Source: Candidatus Korobacter versatilis (GTDB lineage Bacteria; Acidobacteriota; Terriglobia; Terriglobales; Acidobacteriaceae). From it: a stretch of 64,000 nucleotides of DNA. This document shows, piece after piece, positions 40,703-51,030 of the stretch. Every line of letters begins with the position of its first letter. Position 1 is the first letter of the stretch. The stretch covers positions 124,001 through 188,000 of the forward strand of contig JACPNR010000009.1 of NCBI GenBank assembly GCA_016185395.1, given 5' to 3'. Below the pieces are notes generated by a model. That model saw only the letters and a program-made list of their open reading frames with translations. It searched no databases and was not told the DNA's origin. The translations under genes and the position numbers were made by a program.

Positions 40703-42631
40703 CTACGGCACCACCGGCAGCTCCACCGCGCTTGCCTGCTGCCCCGTGTGCCAAACCCGCTGCGTCGCCTTCACGAAGTCGCCGGGCTTGGCGAACATGA
40801 TGTTGGGCACGAAGGTCTGCGGATTGCGGTCGTAGAGCGGGAACCAGGTGGACTGCACCTGCACCATGATGCGGTGCCCGGGCAGGAAGGTGTGGTTCAC
40901 CTGCGGCAGCGGGAGCTCGAATAGCTGTGCTTCGTTCGGCTTGAGCGCCGCTGGATTGGCAGGGTCCATGCGATATCGCCCGCGCAGGATGTCCGCCGCG
41001 ATCATCTGCTGGTACCCGCCCATCTTCGGCTGGTAGGGCGTCTCGTCCGGCCAAACGTCGATGAGCTTCACCACCCAGTCGGCGTCGCTGCCGCTGGTGG
41101 AAGCGAAGAGCCGCGCGATGGGCTGGCCGGCGACGCGTAGCGGCGCGGCCAGTCGCTCGGTCTCATACACCAGCACATCCGGACGTGACGACGCGAACCG
41201 CTGATCGTCGGCCAGCCACTGTCCCCAGGTCGAATCGGCATCGTATCCGCCGAGCGTCGGACGCTCGCGGTACGGCACCGGCTTCGCGGGATCAGAAACG
41301 TACTCGTCATATCTTTCATTCGCCGCTTTCGCGGAAGGATTCGCGCCCGCAGCCGGCGCGTCGAACCCAAGCTTCCCGCCCGCCAGCAGATAAAGTTTGC
41401 GCGAGCTTTCCGGACATCCCTTCTCGCACGAGCGCGGCCAAGCGTCGAAGCGCTGCCACTTGTCCGCCCCGGTCTCATAGACAAGGACGCGCGGCGTGTT
41501 CGGGTCAGGCGCGTCTTTCAAGTAATGGTCGAGGAAGGGCTGCATCACGTTGCGGCGGAACCACGTCGCGGTGGCGCCCTCGAACTGGATGTCGCCGATG
41601 CTGCGTCCCGTGCTTCTGCCGCCGCCATGGTTCCACGGACCCATCACCAGATGGATGTACTCGCCCTTCGGGTCTTTCGGAGCAAGCGCGCGATAGAGCG
41701 CCGGACCGCCGTAGATGTCTTCCTGATCGAACAGTCCGGAGACGATCATCATCGGGACCTTCAGCGGCTCTTTGGCGAGCAGCTTGTCCACCGCCTGGTC
41801 CTGCCAGAAGGCGTCGTACGCCGGATGCTCAGCGAGCGCGCGCCAGAATCCGAGCTGGCCGAGGCCGCGCGATTCCGCCATCGCTCCCGCCGAGCCGGCA
41901 CGAAGATATTCGTCGTAGGTGTCGCGCGTTCCGGACCACCAGCTCGACCGTCCGCGCGCGGCTTCCTGCCCATAGATGTAGTCGAGCGTCGCATCCTGGC
42001 GGAAGGCACCGTTGTGGAACCAGTCGTCACCCATCCAGCCGTCCACCATCGGAGAGAACGGCACCGCCACCTTGAGCGCGGGATGCGGATGCACCACCGA
42101 CATCACCACCGTGTAGCCTTCGTACGAGCCGCCGATCGTGCCTACGCGCCCGTTCGATTCCGGCACGTGCTTCACCAGCCAGTCGATGGTGTCGTAGGTG
42201 TCAGTGGCGTGGTCGGTCTTGGTGTGATTGAGCGGGCCGATGAGCGGACGCGTCATCACGTAATCGCCTTCCGAGCCATATTTCCCGCGCACGTCCTGAT
42301 AGACCACGATGTATCCGGAGGCGACCGCGCTGTCGAGCATCTGCGAGGTCACCATCGCCATGTGCGGGCTCTCGGCCCGCGCCACGCGATTGGACGCGTT
42401 GTACGGCGTGCGGTCGAGCAACATGGGCGCGCCCTTCGCGCCCTTGGGGACGAGGATGAAAGTTTTAAGCTTGACGCCGTCCCGCATCGCGACCATCTCT
42501 TCGCGCCTGACGTAGTCGTACGTGTCCGTCTTCGGGACGAACTTCTCTGGGACGTCGCTTTGCGCGCGCAGAGTGCTGCCGCAAGCGACAGCAACCGCCA
42601 CAACGCACATCAGTCGGCGAAGGTTCCGCAT
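40703..42631 (-). CDS. Secreted CocE/NonD hydrolase, alpha-amino-acid ester hydrolase-like
   Basis: The 642 residues start with a signal peptide (RRLMCVVAVAVACGSTLRAQ). The alpha/beta-hydrolase domain has nucleophile Ser169 in IGGSYEGYTVVMS, a helical cap (about 200-300) and a C-terminal jelly-roll domain (about 440-640, with LFASTSGSDADWVVKLIDVWP). FDQEDIYGG resembles the acidic cluster that binds the substrate amino group in alpha-amino-acid ester hydrolases (S15 family). Such enzymes cleave or transfer beta-lactam side chains and amino-acid esters; the physiological substrate is unknown. It lies 37 bases after mreD and, with the 43-residue gene, separates mreBCD from mrdA-rodA. Confidence 0.85.
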   Translation of the reverse strand: MRNLRRLMCVVAVAVACGSTLRAQSDVPEKFVPKTDTYDYVRREEMVAMRDGVKLKTFILVPKGAKGAPMLLDRTPYNASNRVARAESPHMAMVTSQMLDSAVASGYIVVYQDVRGKYGSEGDYVMTRPLIGPLNHTKTDHATDTYDTIDWLVKHVPESNGRVGTIGGSYEGYTVVMSVVHPHPALKVAVPFSPMVDGWMGDDWFHNGAFRQDATLDYIYGQEAARGRSSWWSGTRDTYDEYLRAGSAGAMAESRGLGQLGFWRALAEHPAYDAFWQDQAVDKLLAKEPLKVPMMIVSGLFDQEDIYGGPALYRALAPKDPKGEYIHLVMGPWNHGGGRSTGRSIGDIQFEGATATWFRRNVMQPFLDHYLKDAPDPNTPRVLVYETGADKWQRFDAWPRSCEKGCPESSRKLYLLAGGKLGFDAPAAGANPSAKAANERYDEYVSDPAKPVPYRERPTLGGYDADSTWGQWLADDQRFASSRPDVLVYETERLAAPLRVAGQPIARLFASTSGSDADWVVKLIDVWPDETPYQPKMGGYQQMIAADILRGRYRMDPANPAALKPNEAQLFELPLPQVNHTFLPGHRIMVQVQSTWFPLYDRNPQTFVPNIMFAKPGDFVKATQRVWHTGQQASAVELPVVP

Positions 42632-42668
42632 CCTTAAGTCCTCCGAACCTCGGGTACGACGTGAGTAT

Positions 42669-43196
42669 TCAGGCCCGCTGCTTGAGTTTATCCATCACCG
42701 CGAACAGCACCACCGCGAGCAGGCCGTTGGCGAGCGCGGCGCCGAGCGTGTGTCCCCAGGCCCATGGAATCTCTTCGTTGACCAGGTTCCGCGCTACCGC
42801 AAAGTAGATGGCCTGGTGCAGCAAGTAGAAGCTGAAGCCCATGATGATGCGGGAGCCGGGGTTCTCCACGTCGAGCCGCACGCCGAGCGACGACGCCGCA
42901 AAACCGACGACCGTTTTCGCGATGCCGTACATGCCGATGGGATGGTGGGTGAGCGAATCCTGCAACAGGCCGATGAACATGCCGGTCGCCATGCCGGTGA
43001 GCTGGTTGCGGCGCGCGACCGCAAAGAAGATGGTCACCAGCAGCGGCAGGTCGAAGACGCTGACGAAGCGCAGCCGCGTCCCCAGCAGCGACTGCACCAG
43101 CAGCGCCGCCAGCGGCACGCCGATCGTGGCCCACGGTGAGAATTTGTGGACCTCGATCTCTTCCCGCGATGTGTAGGTGACGTTCGCCACGCTCAA
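42669..43196 (-). CDS. mreD: Rod shape-determining protein MreD
   Basis: The 175 residues have about five membrane helices (for example VPLAALLVQSLLGTR and LPLLVTIFFAVARR). The segment LTGMATGMFIGLLQDSLTHHPIGMYGI is typical of MreD. It is a membrane partner linking MreC to the elongasome. The start overlaps the mreC stop by four bases (ATGA), so translation is coupled. Assignment rests on helix pattern plus gene order. Confidence 0.92.
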   Translation of the reverse strand: MSVANVTYTSREEIEVHKFSPWATIGVPLAALLVQSLLGTRLRFVSVFDLPLLVTIFFAVARRNQLTGMATGMFIGLLQDSLTHHPIGMYGIAKTVVGFAASSLGVRLDVENPGSRIIMGFSFYLLHQAIYFAVARNLVNEEIPWAWGHTLGAALANGLLAVVLFAVMDKLKQRA

Positions 43197-44239
43197 CGGG
43201 GATTATCTCCCGTCGCCGGAGCCTCGGGTCTCGTTTCCGCCGGTTTTGGCTGGACCTTCTGTTGCTGCTGCGGGTTCGCCGGCTTTACCGCGGCCGGGCT
43301 GCCCGACTGCGGCGTTTCCGGCTTCTTCACGCTCGGCAAGCGCTGCGCCAGGACGTCGGCAGCGCGGACGGGGCCATTCGCCGTCTCGTCCGCGCTCGGC
43401 TCACGCTCTTCGACCTTGGTGATGACGAGCACCTCTTCCAAGCGATTGAGGTTCGTCGCCGGCACGAGGCGGATGTTCAGGAACATGTCCTCGCGCTTGA
43501 GCAATTCGCTCACCGTCGCGAGCGGCAGTCCTTTGGGAAAGATGCGGTCGCCGCCGGAGGTCAGCACGCGTTCGCCTGGCTCGACCTTCTCATCCGCCAG
43601 GATGTTCGAGAATTTCAGGTCACCGCTCGGGGTACCCTTGGCGATGCCCTGCAGCCGGCTCTTTTCCAGGACTCCGCCCACGCCCCAGGCCGGGTCGGTG
43701 ATCAGCAAGACCTGCGAGGTCGAGGACAGCACGCGGACGATCTTCCCGACTACGCCGTCCGGAGTGATGACGGGCATGTCCTGCGCTAAGCCGTCGTTCG
43801 CACCCTTATCTATATAGATGACGCGGCTCTGCTCGCTGCCACTCGAGCCGATGACCTGCGCCGCCACCGTCTGCGAGATGAATTGTTCTTTGAAATGCAG
43901 CACCGCCTGCAGGCGCCGGCCCTGCTCGGCGTCTTCCTGCAGCCGGATTTGCTCGATGCGCATGCGCTCCAGCTGCGCCTTCAGGTCGCGGTTCTCCTTG
44001 CGGACGCCGCGCAGGTTCACGTAATCGTTCCACGTGTCGCGGATGCCGTGTCCGCTCGACACCACGAGCTTCTCGACGGGCGTGATGACGCTCATCACCC
44101 ACACGCGCAGCAGCGGCGCTTTATGGTCGGGCTGGTTGGGATCGGCGCGCTTGACCTGCATGGCCAGGCCAAGTATCTGCGCAAACAGCAGCGCCACCAG
44201 AAGGGTGGCGTTGCGGTGGCGGACGAACAAGTTCTCCAT
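43193..44239 (-). CDS. mreC: Rod shape-determining protein MreC
   Basis: The start ATG 44239 gives 348 residues. A membrane helix lies at about 10-28, then a coiled coil (about 68-100: NRDLKAQLERMRIEQIRLQED) and two beta-barrel domains (about 110-270, with VIYIDKGANDGLAQDMPVIT and GVVGKIVRV). The last 65 residues are a Pro/Gln/Ala-rich tail longer than in E. coli. MreC is the periplasmic scaffold that activates PBP2 and RodA. The tandem 7-mer repeat lies just upstream of its start. Confidence 0.94.
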   Translation of the reverse strand: MENLFVRHRNATLLVALLFAQILGLAMQVKRADPNQPDHKAPLLRVWVMSVITPVEKLVVSSGHGIRDTWNDYVNLRGVRKENRDLKAQLERMRIEQIRLQEDAEQGRRLQAVLHFKEQFISQTVAAQVIGSSGSEQSRVIYIDKGANDGLAQDMPVITPDGVVGKIVRVLSSTSQVLLITDPAWGVGGVLEKSRLQGIAKGTPSGDLKFSNILADEKVEPGERVLTSGGDRIFPKGLPLATVSELLKREDMFLNIRLVPATNLNRLEEVLVITKVEEREPSADETANGPVRAADVLAQRLPSVKKPETPQSGSPAAVKPANPQQQQKVQPKPAETRPEAPATGDNPR

Positions 44240-44247
44240 GGAAAACC

Positions 44248-44275
44248 GTTTTCTGTTTCCGGTTTCCTGTTTCCT
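44248..44275. repeat. Four tandem 7-bp units between mreB and mreC
   Basis: GTTTTCT, GTTTCCG, GTTTCCT and GTTTCCT follow each other without gaps. On the coding (minus) strand this reads as AGGAAAC-type repeats beginning nine bases before the mreC ATG, so it contains the likely ribosome site (AGGAAAC, GGAAAC). Copy-number change could alter spacing or translation of mreC. Confidence 0.6.
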
Positions 44276-44301
44276 GCGGCGGCGGAAAAGGAAACGAGCG
44301 C

Positions 44302-45513
<1,212 letters not shown>

Positions 45514-45563
45514 TTACGAAAGCGAAGCCGCGCCTGTGTTCGCCTGGCCCTGAGCCCTAAAAC

Positions 45564-46847
45564 TCACTGGATGATCACGCGTTTGGTCTGCGTCGCCACG
45601 CCGCCCTTCGCGTTCTGGGCCGTCACCGTGATCACGCTCTCGCCCGTCGGCAGTGGGGGCGTGTAGTAAATAAAACTGCCGTCCTCCTGCACGGTCGGCA
45701 CCTCCTGCCCATTCACCATCACCCGTGCCGCCGGCTCGGTTTTGCCCTGAATGATGATGATGTGCGCCTGTTGTTGGAACTCGATCTCCAGCGGCAGTTG
45801 CACGTCCGCCGAGCCCTTGGGGATCACGGTGAAACGGTTCTTCTCGCTCTCGATGGACTCTTTGCCCTTGCCGTCCATCGCCGTCACCACCCAGTAGTAC
45901 GCGCCTTCCGGCAGACCATTGAGGGCGACATCGGTGCTGCTGACCCTGCGGTCCAGGACGGTGGACGAGAAGTACGGGTTCTTCGAGATGCGGATGTGGT
46001 AGCCGCTCACGTTGTCCACCGGGGTCCAGGAGAAATTCACGTTGGTCTGCTTGCCGCTGACGAACAGCGGCATCATGTTCGCCGGCGTGATGAGCGTGGG
46101 CGGACCGATCTCCTTGCTCTTGCTCATGAACTGGGAATCGTTTTTGAACGCGACCTTCTCGTAGCTGCCGAGTTGGACGGTCTCGGTGCCGCGTTTCACC
46201 TCACCGGAGCCCTTGGTCAGCATGATCTCGTGACTGTCGGCGCGGGCATCGTTCTTCACCTGCGCCGCCGATTGCGGACCGAACACCGCCGTGGCGCCCG
46301 CCACCGTCACCTGCGACTTCGAGCCCGCCGCCAGGTTCGCGGTCGTGAGGTCCACGGTGCCCGTCGTCACCTGCACCGCGACCTGCGTCTGTTGCGCGGC
46401 GTTGGTAGAGTTCTCTTCCACCACGATGAGCGAATCCTGCTTCACCGTGTAGTTGGTGCCGTCGGCGAAAACGATCTTCGCGATGCCTTCGGAGTCGGTG
46501 CGGATGATGTCGCCTTTTTCGAGCGGCAGGCTGTAATCCGCCGTCACCCAGCTATTGCTGTTCGCCTTCTTCACCTTCACCGTGCCGTCGATGTTGGTGA
46601 AATGCGCGTCCTGCTGTCCGGCCTTCGGGCCTGGCTTCTTGTCGGCCTTGCCGGCCCACTTGTCGATGATCGGGCTTATCCAACTGCCGACCTTGTCCAT
46701 TCCCGCTTTGGTCGGTTCCGGGAAGGCGAAGTACATGACCACACCCACCAGCGCCACCAGCGCAAGGATCGCCAGGAGCACGCTGCGATACGTGATCGTG
46801 GTCCACTGGATGTGTATGCCCGGCTGTTGCTGTTTGATTGGAGGCAA
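45564..46847 (-). CDS. FecR-domain membrane protein
   Basis: The most plausible start is TTG 46847 (LPPIKQQQPGIHIQW), giving 427 residues. The frame continues open far upstream but there it is only antisense to the sugar-dehydratase gene. A single membrane helix lies at about 25-45 (RSVLLAILALVALVGVVMYFAF). The FecR-like domain (about 75-185) has LPLEKGDIIRTDSEGIAKIVFADGT and TVAGATAVFGPQ; then come two fibronectin/Ig-like beta domains (about 225-330 and 335-425, VDNVSGYHIRIS). FecR domains usually act in anti-sigma signalling, but in Acidobacteriota many are periplasmic proteins of unknown role. No sigma factor is adjacent. Confidence 0.78.
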   Translation of the reverse strand: MPPIKQQQPGIHIQWTTITYRSVLLAILALVALVGVVMYFAFPEPTKAGMDKVGSWISPIIDKWAGKADKKPGPKAGQQDAHFTNIDGTVKVKKANSNSWVTADYSLPLEKGDIIRTDSEGIAKIVFADGTNYTVKQDSLIVVEENSTNAAQQTQVAVQVTTGTVDLTTANLAAGSKSQVTVAGATAVFGPQSAAQVKNDARADSHEIMLTKGSGEVKRGTETVQLGSYEKVAFKNDSQFMSKSKEIGPPTLITPANMMPLFVSGKQTNVNFSWTPVDNVSGYHIRISKNPYFSSTVLDRRVSSTDVALNGLPEGAYYWVVTAMDGKGKESIESEKNRFTVIPKGSADVQLPLEIEFQQQAHIIIIQGKTEPAARVMVNGQEVPTVQEDGSFIYYTPPLPTGESVITVTAQNAKGGVATQTKRVIIQ

Positions 46848-47126
46848 AGGGGCGGCCTGACCTTCTTCGGTGTGCTGAGAGTACCACAGCTGTTTCCGGC
46901 TGTGGAATAGGTGAATAACCCCAGTAACACGACGACTTGCACAGTCTTCGGACAGCTTCCGAACACCTACGCTGGTCGCGGATTTCCGCAGTTGCAAGGC
47001 GCGCCTGGTTCTGCCAAACTGCTGCCTCTTCCCAGCCGTCAGCCGACTTGAGAATGCGAGACACAACGATGCCAGGGCCGAACCCAAGGGGTGTGTGTGC
47101 ACGCGCATCTTGTGGAAGGAGCGCTC

Positions 47127-49094
47127 GTGAGTAGCGCGGAGCATTCCGGTCCCGGACAACCAGGCCGCGGCGGCATTGCCGAGAGTGGCTTGCTCGGACT
47201 GAGCGCTGCGATCAGCCGGTTGCCCGAGCCGGTCTTCAGCCGCGCCAATCAATTCGTCATCGACGGATTGCTTTCCATCCTTTCTCTTTGGATCGCCTAC
47301 GGCTTGCGCTTCGACGGCGCCATACCGCTGATCCATCGTCCGACGCTGTGGGCGTGGACGGCGATCCTGCCGGTGTTGCGTCCCGCGCTCATGTATGCGA
47401 CGGGCGGATACGACCGTATCTGGCGCTACTTCAACATGCGCGACGCTTTCATGCTCGCGCTCACCGCGCTGCCCGCCACCGCCGTGCTCGCCACCGCGCG
47501 CATCGGCTTCAATCTTTTCTGGGCTGTGCCGCTCAGCGTGATCGCCATCGAGTACTTGATGTACGTGGCGTGCGGCACGCTCGTGCGCGCGCTGCGGCGC
47601 ATCACCTTCGAAGCCGCTCGCGCGCAAGGCGAGCGCCGTCGCGCGCTGGTGGTGGGCTCGCCGGACACGCTGGCCGAAGCGCTGCGCCGCATGGGCGCGT
47701 ATTCGGACCTCGAGATCGTCGGGCTCCTCGCGCCCGAAGCCCGCGTCCAGGGACTGCGCATCGGCGGCTTCCCGGTGATGGACGAACCCGCCGCGCTCGC
47801 GCGCCTGCTCGCATCGCATGCGGTCGACGTGGTGCTCATCGCCGACGCGAGCATCGCCTGCCTGGGCGACATGGTCTCGACCGCCACCGAGTTCGGTGTG
47901 GACGTCCGCCTGCTTCCGACCGCAGAGAATGTTTTGCGCGGCGAGGTCCGCATCTCCGCCACGGCGACGCCGGAAAGCGCGTTCGCGCGTCACGCGGCCG
48001 CGACCGTGGCGCCCGCGCATTCTGAGGTCGTCGCCGCGTTCCGCGACCGCGTGGTGCTCGTCACCGGGGCGGGCGGCTCGATCGGCGCGGAGCTTGCCCG
48101 CCAGGTCGCGCACCTGCCGGTGCGCCATCTCATCCTGCTCGACCAGGACGAGAACTCCATCTTCGAGATCCATCGCGAGCTTACCGATGACGCGGGATGC
48201 GAGCTCGCGCCCGTGGTCGCCGACATCCGCGAGGTCGAGCGCATCGAGCGCATCTTCGCGCGCTATCGGCCGCACATCGTGCTGCACGCCGCCGCCTACA
48301 AGCACGTGCCGGTGATGGAACACAATTGCTCCGAGGCAGTGCTCAACAACGTGGCCGGCACGCGCATCCTGGCGGAGATCGCACAGCGCTCCGCCTGCGA
48401 GCGCTTCCTCATGATCTCGACCGACAAAGCGGTGCACCCGGCGAGCGTGATGGGCGCCACCAAGCGCGTGGCGGAATTGTTCGTGCAATCCGCTGCCGGG
48501 CCGCATGCCGGCGTGACGCGCATGGCCTGCGTACGCTTCGGCAACGTGGTCGGCTCGCGCGGCAGCGTGGTCCCCATCTTCCTCAAGCAGATCGCCGGCG
48601 GCCAGCCGGTCACCATCACCGACGAGAACATGACGCGCTACTTCATGACCATCCCGGAAGCGGTGCAACTGGTGCTGCAGGCGGTCACGCTGGGTTCCGA
48701 GGGGGACGTGTACATGCTCGACATGGGCGACCCCATGCGCATCATGGCGCTCGCCCGCAAGCTCATCGAGATGTCAGGCCTGCGTCCCGAGGTTGACATT
48801 CCGATCCGGGTAACGGGGATGCGTCCCGGAGAGAAACTGAACGAGCAGCTCTGGCCGGCGGACGCCGAGGTCGCCAACACCGCTTTCCCGCGGGTCATGG
48901 CGGTGCGCGCTTCCCGCGCTCCCGCGGGATTCGCCGCCGCGCTCGCGCGCCTGGAAGCCGCCGCTCGCGATGGCAATGACGACCTCGTTCGAGCGCTGCT
49001 TCGCGAGCTTCCTATCGGATACCAGCAGGAGCCGGGCGTCGCGGCGAACGCATCCGCGTCTCCCACCGCGGCTGCGGCCGCGGCGCACGATTAG
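47127..49094 (+). CDS. Membrane nucleotide-sugar 4,6-dehydratase (CapD/WbpM/PglF-like)
   Basis: The start GTG 47127 after GGAAGGA gives 655 residues. Four membrane helices lie at about 30-145, then a CoA-binding-like Rossmann domain (about 165-260) and an SDR domain (about 290-560). The SDR domain has the NAD site LVTGAGGSIGAELARQ and the active-site segment STDKAVHPASVMGATKR, where Met replaces the usual Tyr, as in UDP-GlcNAc 4,6-dehydratases. It makes a 4-keto-6-deoxy nucleotide sugar for surface polysaccharide or glycoprotein. The C-terminal 50 residues are Ala-rich. It diverges from the FecR gene over a 279-base gap. No other glycan genes are adjacent, so it stands alone here. Confidence 0.9.
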   Translation: MSSAEHSGPGQPGRGGIAESGLLGLSAAISRLPEPVFSRANQFVIDGLLSILSLWIAYGLRFDGAIPLIHRPTLWAWTAILPVLRPALMYATGGYDRIWRYFNMRDAFMLALTALPATAVLATARIGFNLFWAVPLSVIAIEYLMYVACGTLVRALRRITFEAARAQGERRRALVVGSPDTLAEALRRMGAYSDLEIVGLLAPEARVQGLRIGGFPVMDEPAALARLLASHAVDVVLIADASIACLGDMVSTATEFGVDVRLLPTAENVLRGEVRISATATPESAFARHAAATVAPAHSEVVAAFRDRVVLVTGAGGSIGAELARQVAHLPVRHLILLDQDENSIFEIHRELTDDAGCELAPVVADIREVERIERIFARYRPHIVLHAAAYKHVPVMEHNCSEAVLNNVAGTRILAEIAQRSACERFLMISTDKAVHPASVMGATKRVAELFVQSAAGPHAGVTRMACVRFGNVVGSRGSVVPIFLKQIAGGQPVTITDENMTRYFMTIPEAVQLVLQAVTLGSEGDVYMLDMGDPMRIMALARKLIEMSGLRPEVDIPIRVTGMRPGEKLNEQLWPADAEVANTAFPRVMAVRASRAPAGFAAALARLEAAARDGNDDLVRALLRELPIGYQQEPGVAANASASPTAAAAAAHD

Positions 49095-49511
49095 TCCCGT
49101 TTCGGAATCCCATTCCGGGGAACTAGCCGCCTTCACAGCAAGAACTGAGCCGCAACCCCTTTCCCATCAGCGTCGCGCTTTGGCCACCGGACTGCATACA
49201 CCTTTGCGTGGCCATCCATTCGCTCATCCGCCCGCTTCCCCACTTCCATGATGCGCGTCCCATTCGCCGTGCTTCTGGGCTTGATGTTCCACAGCGCCGG
49301 CTGACGTTGCTCGGCGAGGCCAACGTTTATCTGCGCCGCCGCCGCGCGCAGTGGAAGTCCGCCGCCATCGCGCTCTCCATCGCCTCGGCCTGGCTTGGAC
49401 TTGGCGCGCTGCTACTCTCGCGCATCGGCTGACCGCCTCCCCGCTTCCCGCAAATCCGCGCATGCGTTACGATGAATGGTTTCCCTCCTTCGAAAGGACC
49501 TGACCGTTCGC
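49095..49511. other. Intergenic region between the sugar dehydratase and aldehyde dehydrogenase
   Basis: In these 417 bases a frame at 49208-49432 (GTG start, 74 residues, ending in a possible membrane helix SAAIALSIASAWLGLGALLL) is open but has no ribosome site and an Arg-rich, shadow-like first half; I do not call it a gene. A small CGGAAT/ATTCCG stem at 49103-49117 follows the dehydratase stop without a T-run. Nothing else is evident. Confidence 0.5.
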
Positions 49512-51005
49512 ATGGCTGCGAAAGTATTCCAGAACCTGATCGGCGGTGAGTGGGTGGATTCCCGCTCCGGCCGCACGCATGAGAACCACAACCCCGCCGA
49601 CACGCGCGATGTCGTCGGCATCTTCCCGCACTCCGACAGCCGCGACGTGGACGACGCCGTCTCTGCCGCCAAACAAGCTTTCGCGAAGTGGCGCCTGGTT
49701 CCCGCGCCGCGCCGCGCCGAGGTGCTCTATCGCGCTGCCCGCCTGCTCGAGGAGCGCAAGGAAGAGTACGCGCGCGACATGACGCGCGAAATGGGCAAAG
49801 TGCTCAAAGAGACCCGCGGCGATGTGCAGGAAGCCATCGACACCTTCTACTTCATGGCGGGCGAAGGGCGGCGCCTCTACGGTTTCACCACGCCTTCCGA
49901 GCTGCCCAACAAATCGGCCATGGCGATCCGCATGCCGGTCGGCGTGTGCGGCATGATCACGCCGTGGAACTTTCCCATGGCCATCCCCTCGTGGAAGTTG
50001 TTGCCGGCCATCGTCTGCGGCAACACCTGCGTGATCAAGCCGGCAGAAGACACGCCTCTCTCCACGCTGAACCTGGTCCGCACGCTCATGGACGCCGGCC
50101 TGCCCAAGGGCGTGATCAACATCGTATTCGGCTCCGGCCCCGACGTCGGCACCCCCATCGTCAGGCATCCCGACGTGCGCGCCATCAGCTTCACCGGTTC
50201 GAGCGAGGTCGGCCGCATCATCGGCACCATGTCCGCCGAGCAGTACAAACCGTGTTCGCTCGAGATGGGCGGCAAGAACGCCCTCATCGTGCTCGACGAC
50301 GCCAATCTCGACCTCACCGTCGACGGCATCCTCTGGGGCGCTTTCGGCACCACCGGACAGCGCTGCACGGCGGCCAGCCGCGTCATCGCGACCAAGCCGA
50401 TCTACCGCCAGCTCGCGGAAAAAGTCGCCGCGCGCGCCAAGTCGCTCAAGATCGGCAGCGGTCTCGACGAGAGCGTCGAGGTCGGCCCGCAGATCAATCA
50501 ATCGCAGGTCGAGACCACCGAGAAGTACGTTGCCGTCGGAAAAGCGGAAGGCGCGAAGGTGCTGGTCGGCGGCAGCCGGCTGAAGTCGGGCGGCTACGAG
50601 CACGGCTTCTTCCACGAGCCCACCGTATTCGTCGACGTCGATAACCAGATGCGCATCGCGCAAGAGGAGATATTCGGCCCGGTGCTGAGCATGGTCGCGT
50701 GCGACTCCTTCGATCAGGCCATCGACTATTCCAACTCCGTCGTCTACGGCCTCTCGACCGCGATCTACACGCGCGACGTCAACAAGGCGTACCGCGCCAT
50801 GCGCGACCTCCACGCCGGCATCACCTACGTGAACGCGCCCACCATCGGCGCGGAGGTCCATCTCCCGTTCGGCGGCGTGAAGTCCACCGGCAACGGACAC
50901 CGCGAGGGCGGCATCGGCGCCATCGATTTCTATACGCAGTGGAAAGCCGTGTACGTCGATTATTCGGACCGCTTGCAGCGGGCGCAGATCGATACCGGCG
51001 AATAA
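49512..51005 (+). CDS. NAD(P)-dependent aldehyde dehydrogenase
   Basis: The start ATG 49512 (an in-frame ATG at 49476 is possible) gives 497 residues. It is a complete ALDH: cofactor-site [16 protein letters not shown], the general-base Glu in SLEMGGKNA, the catalytic Cys in [11 protein letters not shown] and the C-terminal [17 protein letters not shown]. It oxidises an aldehyde to the acid. The GQRCTA context is closest to semialdehyde dehydrogenases such as alpha-ketoglutaric semialdehyde dehydrogenase, but the substrate is not decidable by eye. It is 25 bases upstream of ald on the same strand, suggesting joint amino-acid or aldehyde catabolism. Confidence 0.9.
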   Translation: MAAKVFQNLIGGEWVDSRSGRTHENHNPADTRDVVGIFPHSDSRDVDDAVSAAKQAFAKWRLVPAPRRAEVLYRAARLLEERKEEYARDMTREMGKVLKETRGDVQEAIDTFYFMAGEGRRLYGFTTPSELPNKSAMAIRMPVGVCGMITPWNFPMAIPSWKLLPAIVCGNTCVIKPAEDTPLSTLNLVRTLMDAGLPKGVINIVFGSGPDVGTPIVRHPDVRAISFTGSSEVGRIIGTMSAEQYKPCSLEMGGKNALIVLDDANLDLTVDGILWGAFGTTGQRCTAASRVIATKPIYRQLAEKVAARAKSLKIGSGLDESVEVGPQINQSQVETTEKYVAVGKAEGAKVLVGGSRLKSGGYEHGFFHEPTVFVDVDNQMRIAQEEIFGPVLSMVACDSFDQAIDYSNSVVYGLSTAIYTRDVNKAYRAMRDLHAGITYVNAPTIGAEVHLPFGGVKSTGNGHREGGIGAIDFYTQWKAVYVDYSDRLQRAQIDTGE

Positions 51006-51030
51006 CAATCTCTAGCGAAGGCAGACAATC

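Noticed and set aside
46848-48668. Upstream extension of the FecR-domain frame to about 1034 codons
   Set aside because: The extra 600 codons are antisense to the sugar-dehydratase gene and lack motifs; the protein begins plausibly at TTG 46847.
49208-49432. 74-codon frame with a possible C-terminal membrane helix
   Set aside because: It has no ribosome site, an Arg-rich shadow-like first half and no recognisable relative; kept only as a note in the intergenic entry.
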